Shown: piece after piece, positions 1 through 6,980 of the stretch | Layout of the letters: the number at the start of each line of letters is the position of its first letter | How positions within the stretch are numbered: the first letter of the stretch is position 1 | Assembly (NCBI GenBank): GCA_902805845.1 | Contig: CADCUI010000040.1 | Location: forward strand, 1 to 35,946 | Reading direction: 5' to 3' | Length of the DNA: 35,946 nucleotides | Source: an uncultured Nocardioidaceae bacterium | Lineage (GTDB): Bacteria > Actinomycetota > Actinomycetes > Propionibacteriales > Nocardioidaceae | Translations under genes and position numbers: made by a program | The notes under the pieces: model-generated | What the model was told of the DNA's origin: nothing | Database searches by the model: none | Seen by the model: only the letters and a program-made list of their open reading frames with translations

Positions 1-491
1 AGTACGTCGAGCAGCCCTGCGCCTCCGTGGAGGAGCTCGCCGCCGTCCGCCGCCGCGTCGAGGTGCCGGTCGCCGCCGACGAGTCGATCCGCCGGGCAGG
101 TGACCCCTACCGGGTGCGCGACCTCGAGGCGGCCGACGTGGCGGTCCTCAAGGTGCAGCCGCTCGGCGGCGTGCGGGCCTGCCTGCGGATCGCGGAGGAG
201 ATCGGTCTGCCGGTGGTGGTGAGCAGCGCCCTGGAGACCAGTGTCGGGATCGCCGCAGGCGTTGCCCTGGCGGCGGCCCTGCCGGAGCTCCGGCACGCCT
301 GCGGCCTCGCCACGGTGCAGCTGCTCACCGAGGACGTGGTCGGTGAACCGCTGCTCCCGGTGGCCGGGTCGCTGTCCGTCGTACGACCGGAGGTGGACCC
401 GACAAGGGCGGCGGCGGTGGCTGCCGCTCCTGAACGGCAGGCGCACTGGGCGGCGCGGCTGGAACGGATCAGGCAGGATCAGCCCTCGTGA
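1..491 (+). CDS. menC: o-succinylbenzoate synthase, 3' part (partial)
   Basis: This is the C-terminal part of a MenC-type enolase-superfamily enzyme, which dehydrates SHCHC to o-succinylbenzoate in menaquinone synthesis. The gene runs in from the left edge, and the frame is open back to base 3. Visible residues start with YVEQPC, whose Glu is a metal ligand in the family. They continue with VAADES, whose Asp is the next metal ligand, and VLKVQPLGG, which carries the second catalytic Lys. The barrel then closes with a short tail ending RQDQPS. The TGA stop overlaps the GTG start of menD by 4 bases, so the two are translationally coupled. MenC sequences are divergent and can be confused with N-acylamino acid racemases, but the menD neighbour makes MenC the likely role. 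The N-terminal capping domain is outside the window. Confidence 0.9.
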   Translation, partial: YVEQPCASVEELAAVRRRVEVPVAADESIRRAGDPYRVRDLEAADVAVLKVQPLGGVRACLRIAEEIGLPVVVSSALETSVGIAAGVALAAALPELRHACGLATVQLLTEDVVGEPLLPVAGSLSVVRPEVDPTRAAAVAAAPERQAHWAARLERIRQDQPS

Positions 492-2233
492 CCCCGGCGA
501 ACGCCTCCACCGCGCTGGCGGTCGTCGTCCTCGACGAGCTCGTTCGCGGCGGTGTGCGGCACGTGGTGGTCTGTCCCGGCTCGCGCTCGGCGGCGCTCGC
601 CTTCGCGGCGTACGACGCAGCGGCAGCCGGGCGGCTCACCCTGCACACCCGTCTCGACGAGCGCACGGGGGGCTTCCTGGCTCTCGGCCTGGCGAGGTCG
701 TCGCACCGGCCGGTCGCCGTGGTGACCACCAGCGGAACGGCGGTGGCCAACCTCCACCCGGCGGTGCTCGAGGCCGCCGCCGCCGGCGTGCCGCTGGTGC
801 TGCTCACCGCGGACCGCCCGGCGGGGCTGCGCGGCACCGGCGCCAACCAGACGACCGACCAGGTGAAGATCTTCGGTGCTGCGGTCCGGTCGTTCGCCGA
901 CGTGCCGCCGCCCGTGCCGGGGCACCGGGAGGCCGAGCAGACACGCGGGTGGCGCTCGCTGGTCGCCCGCAGCCTCGTCACGGCGGGAGGAGGTGCTGGT
1001 ACGGCGCCGGGGCCGGTGCACCTCAACCTGCAGTTCGCCTCGCCGCTGACCCCGGACGCTCCGGACGGCTGGTCGACGGAGCCGGCCGGCCGGCCGTTCG
1101 CCGGTCCGTGGCTCCGGGCGGCCGAGACCCGCGGGGGCGAGCCCGACGACGTGTCGAGCGAGCGCCGGACCGTGGTGGTGGCCGGTGACGACGCCGGGCC
1201 ACCGGCACGGGTGCTCGCCCAGGCAGCCGGGTGGCCGTTGCTGGCCGAGCCGACGAGCGGCGCCAGGACCGGACCCAACGCCCTCCGCACCTACCGGCTG
1301 CTGCTCGGCGACGAGGAGCTGGCCGGGCGCATCGAGCGCGTGGTGGTCGCCGGTCACCCGACGTTGAGCCGACCGGTCACGCAGCTGCTGTCACGACCGG
1401 ACCTCGAGGTGGTCGGGCTCGTGCCGCCGGGCTCGCCGACCCGCACCTGGACCGACCCGGGCCACACGGTGAGCCGGCTGGTCGAGGTCGGGGTCATCCC
1501 GGGCAAGGAGCCGCGGTGGACTGCTGACCCGCCGGCCGCCGGGCACACCGTGGATCCGTCACCGTGGCTGCGGGAGTGGCTCGATCGTGACGCCGAGCTC
1601 GGCGCCCGCCTCGACGACCTGCTCGCTGCCCGGGACGGGCTCACGCCGCACACGGTCGCCGGCGCCGTGGCTCGAGCGCTGCCCGCCGGCGGCCTGCTGT
1701 TCGTCGGCGCGTCCAACCCGATCCGTGACCTCGACCTCATGGTGCCGCGCTACGAGGTGGGTGGGCGCCGCATGGTCCTCGCCAACCGGGGGCTCTCCGG
1801 CATCGACGGAACTGTCTCCTCTGCGGTCGGAGCAGCGCTCGGCCGGCCGCACACCACCCGCGCCCTCGCGCTGCTGGGCGACGTGACCTTCCTCCACGAC
1901 CTCCCCGGGCTGGTCCTGGGACCTGAGGAGCCCCGGCCCGACCTCACGGTGGTGGTGGTGAACGACGACGGCGGCAGCCTCTTCTCCCTGCTGGAGCAGG
2001 GAGCGGCCGAGCACGCGGAGTCGTTCGAACGGCTCTTCGCGACGCCGCACGGCGCCGACCTGGGAAAGGCATGCGAGGCGACCGGGACACCCCACCGCCG
2101 GGTCGGCGACCTGGCTTCCCTCGAGGCCGCTCTCGACCGGGCCCCGGAGGGCATCGAGGTCGTCGAGGCCGTCGTACGCCGCGATGACCGCCGGGCCCTC
2201 GAGGCCGCCATCCGCTCGCTCGTCAGCGGCTGA
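488..2233 (+). CDS. menD: SEPHCHC synthase, thiamine diphosphate dependent
   Basis: MenD joins isochorismate and 2-oxoglutarate to give SEPHCHC, the first committed step of menaquinone synthesis, using ThDP and Mg2+. The product is 581 residues, close to the usual family length of about 550-580. Near the N-terminus CPGSRSAAL (residues 29-37) and LDERTGGFLALG are family motifs, and Glu58 is the residue expected to activate ThDP. The segment TTSGTAVANLHPAV is typical of the PYR domain. The C-terminal PP domain has SNPIRDLDL, ANRGLSGIDGT, and the ThDP/Mg signature running from GDV at about 464 to NDDGG at about 492. The GTG start overlaps the menC stop (GTGA). A second transketolase-like gene in this context is unlikely, so I am confident in the call. 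Confidence 0.96.
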   Translation: MTPANASTALAVVVLDELVRGGVRHVVVCPGSRSAALAFAAYDAAAAGRLTLHTRLDERTGGFLALGLARSSHRPVAVVTTSGTAVANLHPAVLEAAAAGVPLVLLTADRPAGLRGTGANQTTDQVKIFGAAVRSFADVPPPVPGHREAEQTRGWRSLVARSLVTAGGGAGTAPGPVHLNLQFASPLTPDAPDGWSTEPAGRPFAGPWLRAAETRGGEPDDVSSERRTVVVAGDDAGPPARVLAQAAGWPLLAEPTSGARTGPNALRTYRLLLGDEELAGRIERVVVAGHPTLSRPVTQLLSRPDLEVVGLVPPGSPTRTWTDPGHTVSRLVEVGVIPGKEPRWTADPPAAGHTVDPSPWLREWLDRDAELGARLDDLLAARDGLTPHTVAGAVARALPAGGLLFVGASNPIRDLDLMVPRYEVGGRRMVLANRGLSGIDGTVSSAVGAALGRPHTTRALALLGDVTFLHDLPGLVLGPEEPRPDLTVVVVNDDGGSLFSLLEQGAAEHAESFERLFATPHGADLGKACEATGTPHRRVGDLASLEAALDRAPEGIEVVEAVVRRDDRRALEAAIRSLVSG

Positions 2234-2243
2234 AGGAGCTGTC

Positions 2244-4121
2244 GTGCACATCGTCCCCTGGCTCGTCCTCCTGGTCGTCACGGTCGTCGCGGTCGCCGCC
2301 GCGAGCCGTCGGCTCGACCTGTCCACGCCGGTGGTGATGGTGTCGGTCGGCGTGGTCGCGTCGTACCTGCCGTTCGTCCCCGAGGTCCAGCTGACCCCCG
2401 ACCTCGTCCTGGTGGGGTTGCTGCCCCCGCTTCTCTACAACGCCGCGCTGCAGACCAGCCTCATCGACTTCAACGCGCACCGCAGGTCGATCCTGTCGCT
2501 CTCCATCGGCCTGGTCGCCTTCACGACCGTCGGCGTGGCGGTGGTGGTGCACTCCGTCGTGCCCGGCATGGACTGGCCGGCCGCCTTCGCCCTCGGCGCC
2601 GTGGTCGCGCCTCCGGACGCCGTGGCGGCGACCGCCGTGGCCCGCCGGATCGGGCTGCCGCGGGGCATGGTGACGGTCCTGGAGGGCGAGTCACTGCTCA
2701 ACGACGCGACGGCGCTGGTCGCCCTCAAGACCGCGATCCTCGCCGCCTCCGGGGCTGCCACGCTGACGGGCGTCGGCGTCGACTTCCTGCAGTCCGCCCT
2801 GGGCGGGGTCGCCTGCGGGGTGGCGCTCTACCTCGTGGTCGGCTGGGTACGCCGACACGTCACCGACCCGGTGATGGACACCTGCGTCTCGCTGGTCACC
2901 CCGTTCATCGCCTACGTGGCAGCCGAGGAGCTGCACGCCAGCGGGGTCCTGGCCGTGGTCATCGCCGGGCTGCTCCTGGGGCACCAGGCGCCGGTGCTGC
3001 AGACGGCGTCCTCCCGGATCGCAGAACGGCTCAACTGGCGGACGATCTCCTTCCTGCTGGAGAACGCGGTGTTCCTGCTGATCGGCATGCAGACGCGCCG
3101 GATCCTCGATGCCGTGTTCGCGAGCGGACTGGCCGCGGGGACCGTCGTGGGGACCTGCCTGGCCGTGCTGGGCACGGTGATCGTGCTGCGGATGGCCTGG
3201 GTCTTCCCCTCCCGCTACCTGCTGGCAAGGAGCGACTTCCCAGGAGGTCGTCCTCCCCGGACCTACACCGCGGTCGTGGGCTGGGCCGGCATGCGCGGGG
3301 TGGTCACGCTCGCCGCTGCGTTCGCGATCCCGGCCGACGCCCCACAGCGCGAGCTGCTGGTCCTGGCGGCGCTGGCGGTCACCGGCGGCACCCTGGTGCT
3401 GCAGGGGCTGTCGCTGCCCTGGCTTGTCCGCCGGCTGCGCGTCCCGGGCCCCGACCCGCGCGAGGACGCGCTGGCACGGGCCGAGCTGCTGCAGCAGGCC
3501 ACCCGGGCGGGGCTGGCCCGGCTCCACGAGATCGAGGCCGATGAGGGCGAGCAGGAGACCGCCGTCCGTGAGCTCCTGCGCTCACGGCTCGAGCAGCGCG
3601 ACTTCGCCGCCTGGGAACGGCTGGGGCGGGGCGAGCCCACGGGGGAGACCCCGAGCGAGCGTTACGCTCGGTTGCGCCTGGAGATGCTGCAGGCAGAGCG
3701 TCGCCGGGTGCTGGAGCTGCGAGGGCTCGGGCGGCTGCCGCACGAGGTGGTCTCGGACGTGCTCTCGACCCTGGACGTCGAGGAGTCCATGGTCGGCCGG
3801 CTCATGGCGCAGCGGGAGCAGCTGACCTCACAGCACGAAGGAGGACCGGTGGCACAGAGAGTCGTCGACGGCTGCACACACCTCGCCGAGGCCGGCGCGG
3901 CCCAGGAGCCGGCCGACCGCAGGTGCGAGGACTGCCTGCGAGAAGGTACGACGTGGGTCCATCTGCGGTCCTGCCTGGCATGCGGCCACGTCGGCTGCTG
4001 CGACTCCTCACCTCGTCGGCACGCCTCCGGCCACTTCAGGGGCACCGGACACCCGGTCGTCGCCTCGGCGGAGCCGCGTGAGCACTGGCGATGGTGCTTC
4101 GTCGACGAGGTCCTCGGCTGA
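2244..4121 (+). CDS. CPA1 Na+/H+ antiporter with C-terminal UBP-type zinc finger
   Basis: This looks like an inner-membrane sodium/proton exchanger of the CPA1 (NhaP/YjcE-like) family, 625 residues from the chosen GTG start. That start is preceded by AAGGAG at 2233-2238 with 5-base spacing and leads straight into a hydrophobic segment; an upstream in-frame start would overlap menD. About 12 membrane segments fill residues 1-390. They include APPDAVAATAVARR and GESLLNDATAL (Asn153-Asp154), the conserved ion-binding region. Residues 400-540 are charged and helical, probably cytoplasmic. From Cys544 to the end there is a UBP-type zinc finger with CTHL, CEDC, CLACGHVGCC and H..GHF..TGHPV. The gene follows menD by 10 bases. 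The zinc finger's role is unknown to me. Substrate choice (Na+, K+ or both) cannot be read from sequence. Confidence 0.9.
   Translation: MHIVPWLVLLVVTVVAVAAASRRLDLSTPVVMVSVGVVASYLPFVPEVQLTPDLVLVGLLPPLLYNAALQTSLIDFNAHRRSILSLSIGLVAFTTVGVAVVVHSVVPGMDWPAAFALGAVVAPPDAVAATAVARRIGLPRGMVTVLEGESLLNDATALVALKTAILAASGAATLTGVGVDFLQSALGGVACGVALYLVVGWVRRHVTDPVMDTCVSLVTPFIAYVAAEELHASGVLAVVIAGLLLGHQAPVLQTASSRIAERLNWRTISFLLENAVFLLIGMQTRRILDAVFASGLAAGTVVGTCLAVLGTVIVLRMAWVFPSRYLLARSDFPGGRPPRTYTAVVGWAGMRGVVTLAAAFAIPADAPQRELLVLAALAVTGGTLVLQGLSLPWLVRRLRVPGPDPREDALARAELLQQATRAGLARLHEIEADEGEQETAVRELLRSRLEQRDFAAWERLGRGEPTGETPSERYARLRLEMLQAERRRVLELRGLGRLPHEVVSDVLSTLDVEESMVGRLMAQREQLTSQHEGGPVAQRVVDGCTHLAEAGAAQEPADRRCEDCLREGTTWVHLRSCLACGHVGCCDSSPRRHASGHFRGTGHPVVASAEPREHWRWCFVDEVLG
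3838..4121 (+). other. candidate internal start for stand-alone UBP zinc-finger protein
   Basis: Inside the antiporter gene, just before the zinc-finger domain, a full AAGGAGG sits at 3838-3844. It is followed after 4 bases by an in-frame GTG at 3849. Starting there would yield a 90-residue protein (VAQRVVDGCTHLAEAG...) containing exactly the UBP-type zinc finger and nothing of the transporter. The bases also encode a Gly-rich linker (HEGGPV), so the match may be fortuitous. The 4-base spacing is slightly short. Small free-standing UBP-type zinc-finger proteins exist in bacteria, which makes a dual product reasonable but unproven. Confidence 0.35.
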
Positions 4122-4160
4122 CGCGCCACCCGGCGTGCCGGGCCTGACAGGATGGCGGGC

Positions 4161-4799
4161 ATGCGCGTCACCAAGTTCGGCCACTCCTGCGTCCGGCTGT
4201 CCGGCGGCGGCCGGGACGTCGTCCTCGACCCCGGCGGCTGGTCGGAGCGGGAGGCCGTGGACGGGGTGGCCGCGGTCCTCGTCACCCACGAGCACGCGGA
4301 CCACTGGGACGTCGAGCACCTGCGGGCCACCGACGCACCCATCTACACGATCGCGGCGGTCAGGGACCAGATCCGGGAGGCCGACCCCGGGGTTGCCGAG
4401 CGCGTCACGGTCGTGGCACCCGGAGACCAGATGGACATCGCGGGGTTCGACGTCCGGGTCGTCGGTGAGCGGCACGCGGTCATCCACCCCGAGCTGCCGA
4501 CGTACTTCAACTCCGGCTACGTGCTGACCGGCGAGGGCACGTCGGTCTACCACCCCGGGGACTCCTTCGAGAGGCCCGGCCAGCAGGTCGACGTCTTCTG
4601 CGCGCCGGCGAGCGCCCCCTGGGCCAAGATGTCGGAGCTCCTCGACCTCGCCCGCGACGTCGCGGCGCCCCGGACGCTGGCGATCCACGACAAGATCTAC
4701 ACCGACCTGGGGTTCGGGATCGTCGACGGCATGATGCAGCGGTTCCTCGAGCCCGTCGACAGCAGCTACGTCCGTCTCACCCCCGGCCAGGACCTCTGA
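4161..4799 (+). CDS. metallo-beta-lactamase-fold hydrolase (UlaG-like)
   Basis: This predicted cytoplasmic metal-dependent hydrolase has 212 residues. It begins MRVTKFGHSCVRL, a typical opening of the UlaG/L-ascorbate-6-P lactonase-like branch of the metallo-beta-lactamase superfamily. The metal-binding motif THEHADHWD gives His43, His45, Asp47 and His48. Further ligands are probably in ERHAVIH, YHPGDSF (Asp) and LAIHDKIYTD. An ATG 9 bases upstream (4152) is possible. I prefer 4161 because the family opening starts there and CAGGAT (4148-4153) lies 7 bases before it, resembling a leaderless -10 box. The substrate is unknown. The gene converges on menF across the repeat block. Confidence 0.82.
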   Translation: MRVTKFGHSCVRLSGGGRDVVLDPGGWSEREAVDGVAAVLVTHEHADHWDVEHLRATDAPIYTIAAVRDQIREADPGVAERVTVVAPGDQMDIAGFDVRVVGERHAVIHPELPTYFNSGYVLTGEGTSVYHPGDSFERPGQQVDVFCAPASAPWAKMSELLDLARDVAAPRTLAIHDKIYTDLGFGIVDGMMQRFLEPVDSSYVRLTPGQDL

Positions 4800-4809
4800 C
4801 CCCACCCCC

Positions 4810-4892
4810 TGCCGAGTCGGCGCTTGTGCACGGCTGCGCGTGCACAAGCGCCGACTCGGCAGAGTTCGTGCGTGCACAAGCGCCGACTCGGC
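4810..4892. repeat. three copies of a 22-bp repeat; perfect hairpin, likely two-way terminator
   Basis: Copy 1 (4811-4832) reads GCCGAGTCGGCGCTTGTGCA plus CG. Copy 2 (4839-4860) is its exact reverse complement. With one extra paired base at each end the arms are 23 bp around a 6-base loop, GCTGCG (4833-4838). Copy 3 (4871-4892) has the same orientation as copy 2, starts 32 bases after it, and is followed by GGGGTTTT. Within each copy GCCGA...TCGGC is itself a small palindrome. The block fills the gap between two convergent gene ends, where a transcript ending in either direction would form the hairpin. It looks like a REP-type dispersed element, but copies elsewhere in the genome cannot be seen here. 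Confidence 0.85.
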
Positions 4893-4901
4893 GGGGTTTT
4901 G

Positions 4902-6152
4902 TCAGGGGGTGAGGGAGTTGCGGACCGGGAGGAACTTCGCCTGGGCCTCGGCGAGCTCGGCCTCGGGGTCGGAGTCGGCGACGATCCCGCAGCCCGCGAA
5001 GAGCCGCACCGAGTCGCCCTCGACCAGCCCGGCCCGCAGCGCGATGCCCCACTCGCCGTCACCGGAGGCGTCGATCCACCCGACCGGGCCGGCGTAGCGG
5101 CCGCGCTGCATCCCCTCGAGCTCGGCGATGAGCTCCGTGGCGGCCGCGGTCGGGGTGCCGCCCACGGCGGCGGAGGGGTGCAGGGCCGCGGCCAGCTCGA
5201 GCGACGTCGCCCGGTCCTCGATCACCCCGGCCACGTCGGTGGCGAGGTGCATCACGTTGGGCAGGTGGAGGACGAACGGCGCCTCGGGGACGTTCATCGA
5301 CGTGCAGTGCGGGGCGAGCGCGTCGGCCACCGAGCGCACCGCGTACTCGTGCTCCTCGAGGTCCTTGGACGAGCGCGCCAGCGAGGCCGCGAGCTGCAGG
5401 TCGCGGGCGTCGTTCCCGGTGCGCCGGATGGTGCCGGCCAGCACCCGGGAGGTCACCAGCCCCCGCTCGCGTCGGACCAGCATCTCCGGCGTCGCCCCGA
5501 AGAGCCCGTCGACGTGGAAGGTCCAGCACGTCGGGTAGTCCTCGGCCAGCCGGCGCAGCGGCCACCGCACGTCGACCGGCCCGCTCGTCCGCGCCACCAG
5601 GTCGCGGGCGAGGACGACCTTCTCGAGCCGGCCCTCCCCGATCCGGCGTACCGCCTCCGCGACCTGGCTCTCCCAGGCGGGGCCGCTGAGGGCTCCGTCG
5701 GTGAAGTGCACGCCGCGTGGCTCGGGGGGTGGAGCCGCGGGTCGCAGGGTGGTGGCCGACCCGATGCTGGAGACGCCGATGTGGGTGAGCCACGTCGTCC
5801 CGTTCCGACGGCCCACCACCACCCGGGGCACGACCAGCCTGCTGTCACCCGGCTCGTCGGCGAAGGCGAAGGACCCGAAGGCCACCAACCCGGTCCCGGG
5901 CAGGTCCACCTCGTCGCGCACCACCGCGTGCCGGCCCGCGTCCTGCCACCAGCGGTGGGCGTCGGCGAAACGGTCGGCACCGAAGGTGTGCACCTCCGCC
6001 GCGACGCCCCACCCGACCAGGCCGTCACCCCTGCGGATCCAGGCGACCCCCTCCGGATCGGGCAGCAGGTCCAGCAAGGTCCCCGGATCAGGGACCAGCA
6101 CGGTGCGGACGACGAGCGAGGGCTGCTGGCGAGGCACCGGACTCGACGTCAC
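4902..6152 (-). CDS. menF: isochorismate synthase
   Basis: This chorismate-binding enzyme of 416 residues converts chorismate to isochorismate, the substrate of MenD. The C-terminal two thirds carries the family pattern. LEKVVLARDL has the catalytic Lys178, and SRVLAGTIRRTG is the motif around 235-246. HPSAAVGGTP spans 325-334, and the C-terminal block RYAGPVGWIDASGDGEWGIA is followed by GCGIVADSDPEAEL, whose acidic residues bind Mg2+. The N-terminal region is variable, as usual for the family. An anthranilate or salicylate synthase is a weaker alternative; the men context and the overall pattern favour isochorismate synthase. The GTG start is set by a TAGGCT box 8 bases upstream. It is divergent from menG and convergent with the hydrolase gene. 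Confidence 0.92.
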   Translation of the reverse strand: MTSSPVPRQQPSLVVRTVLVPDPGTLLDLLPDPEGVAWIRRGDGLVGWGVAAEVHTFGADRFADAHRWWQDAGRHAVVRDEVDLPGTGLVAFGSFAFADEPGDSRLVVPRVVVGRRNGTTWLTHIGVSSIGSATTLRPAAPPPEPRGVHFTDGALSGPAWESQVAEAVRRIGEGRLEKVVLARDLVARTSGPVDVRWPLRRLAEDYPTCWTFHVDGLFGATPEMLVRRERGLVTSRVLAGTIRRTGNDARDLQLAASLARSSKDLEEHEYAVRSVADALAPHCTSMNVPEAPFVLHLPNVMHLATDVAGVIEDRATSLELAAALHPSAAVGGTPTAAATELIAELEGMQRGRYAGPVGWIDASGDGEWGIALRAGLVEGDSVRLFAGCGIVADSDPEAELAEAQAKFLPVRNSLTP

Positions 6153-6160
6153 GATCGGTC

Positions 6161-6166
6161 AGCCTA
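6161..6166 (-). promoter_or_regulatory. putative leaderless -10 box of menF
   Basis: On the minus strand TAGGCT (TANNNT type) ends 8 bases before the menF GTG. Actinobacterial leaderless transcripts commonly have TANNNT about 6-8 bases before the first codon. No ribosome binding site is seen in the remaining bases. Confidence 0.55.
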
Positions 6167-6178
6167 CGGCGGGCCACC

Positions 6179-6184
6179 TAGCAT
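6179..6184 (+). promoter_or_regulatory. putative leaderless -10 box of menG
   Basis: TAGCAT (TANNNT) is followed by 6 bases and then the menG GTG start at 6191, the spacing expected for a leaderless transcript. It lies 12 bases from the opposing menF box, so the two polymerases would compete for one small region. Confidence 0.55.
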
Positions 6185-6190
6185 GACCCG

Positions 6191-6880
6191 GTGACCCGCG
6201 CCGACCTCGACAAGGACCCCGTCGACGTCGCGGCGATGTTCGACGGGGTGGCCAGGCGCTACGACGTCACCAACGACGTGCTGTCGCTGGGCCAGGACCG
6301 ACGGTGGCGATCCCGCGTCGTCACGGCGGTCGCACCCCGCAGTGGTGAGTGGATCCTCGACCTCGCCGCGGGAACCGGCACCTCCAGCCAGCCCTTCGCC
6401 GACGCGGGCGCGCTCGTGGTGCCCTGCGACTTCAGCCAGGGGATGCTCCAGGTCGGCAAGCAGGCGCGGCCGCGGCTGCCGTTCGTCGCCGGTGACGGCA
6501 CCCGGCTGCCGTTCGCCGACGGCACCTTCGACGCGGTGACGATCTCGTTCGGCCTGCGCAACATCGTGGACCCCGACGCGGGGCTGCGCGAGCTGCGCCG
6601 CGTGACCCGGCCGGGGGGCCGGATGGTCGTGTGCGAGTTCAGCTCGCCGACCTGGAGGCCGTTCCGGACCGTCTACACCGAGTACCTGATGCGGGCGCTG
6701 CCTCCGGTCGCGCGGGCCGTGTCGTCCAACCCCGACGCCTACGTCTATCTCGCGGAGTCCATCCGGGCATGGCCCGACCAGCCGGCGCTGGCCCGTCGCA
6801 TCCAGGAGGCCGGCTGGCGCCGCTGCGAGTGGCGGAACCTCAGCGGGGGCATCGTCGCCCTGCATCGCGCCTCCGCTTAG
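6191..6880 (+). CDS. menG: demethylmenaquinone methyltransferase
   Basis: This UbiE/MenG-family SAM-dependent C-methyltransferase of 229 residues adds the ring methyl group to demethylmenaquinone, the last head-group step. The N-terminal region [24 protein letters not shown] is the family's first signature. The SAM-binding glycine loop is [10 protein letters not shown] (residues 57-66). Then come [10 protein letters not shown] and the strongly conserved second signature, [20 protein letters not shown] followed by [18 protein letters not shown]. The GTG start at 6191 is chosen because of the TAGCAT box 6 bases upstream and because the N-terminus fits the family. It sits divergently from menF and upstream of menJ, both in the same pathway. 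Older literature also uses ubiE or menH for this enzyme. Confidence 0.95.
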   Translation: MTRADLDKDPVDVAAMFDGVARRYDVTNDVLSLGQDRRWRSRVVTAVAPRSGEWILDLAAGTGTSSQPFADAGALVVPCDFSQGMLQVGKQARPRLPFVAGDGTRLPFADGTFDAVTISFGLRNIVDPDAGLRELRRVTRPGGRMVVCEFSSPTWRPFRTVYTEYLMRALPPVARAVSSNPDAYVYLAESIRAWPDQPALARRIQEAGWRRCEWRNLSGGIVALHRASA

Positions 6881-6888
6881 CCTCGACA

Positions 6889-6894
6889 TACACT
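6889..6894 (+). promoter_or_regulatory. putative -10 box of the menJ-nuo operon
   Basis: TACACT fits the actinobacterial -10 pattern TANNNT and lies just after the menG stop. No good -35 is seen. A start site near 6901 would put the Rex-like operator at about +9 to +26, where a bound repressor would block transcription. Confidence 0.4.
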
Positions 6895-6908
6895 GGCATC
6901 AGCCTGTC

Positions 6909-6926
6909 TCGTGAAAGTCTTCACAA
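6909..6926. promoter_or_regulatory. putative Rex (redox-sensing repressor) operator
   Basis: TCGTGAAAGTCTTCACAA matches the 18-bp Rex consensus TTGTGAANNNNTTCACAA at 13 of 14 specified positions; only the second base differs. Rex is the NADH/NAD+-sensing repressor of Gram-positive bacteria and controls respiratory operons in Streptomyces. The site lies 54 bases before the menJ ATG and precedes the entire Complex I operon. An outer inverted repeat, CTCGTGA (6908-6914) with TCACGAG (6929-6935), overlaps it. The rex gene itself is not in the window. Confidence 0.65.
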
Positions 6927-6980
6927 GGTCACGAGCCGGTGAGGCAGGCGACGCGCTCAAGGAAGAAAGCGGGCTGGCAC

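Noticed and set aside
4152-4160. ATG at 4152 as the start of the metallo-hydrolase
   Set aside because: The family opening (MRVTKFGH) starts at 4161, and a CAGGAT box is spaced for a leaderless start there; the upstream ATG would lie inside that box.
6939-6980. An earlier GTG start for menJ (6939)
   Set aside because: It adds 14 basic, unconserved residues before the FAD motif, and family members begin close to the Rossmann motif. The ATG at 6981 fits better, though neither has a strong ribosome binding site.
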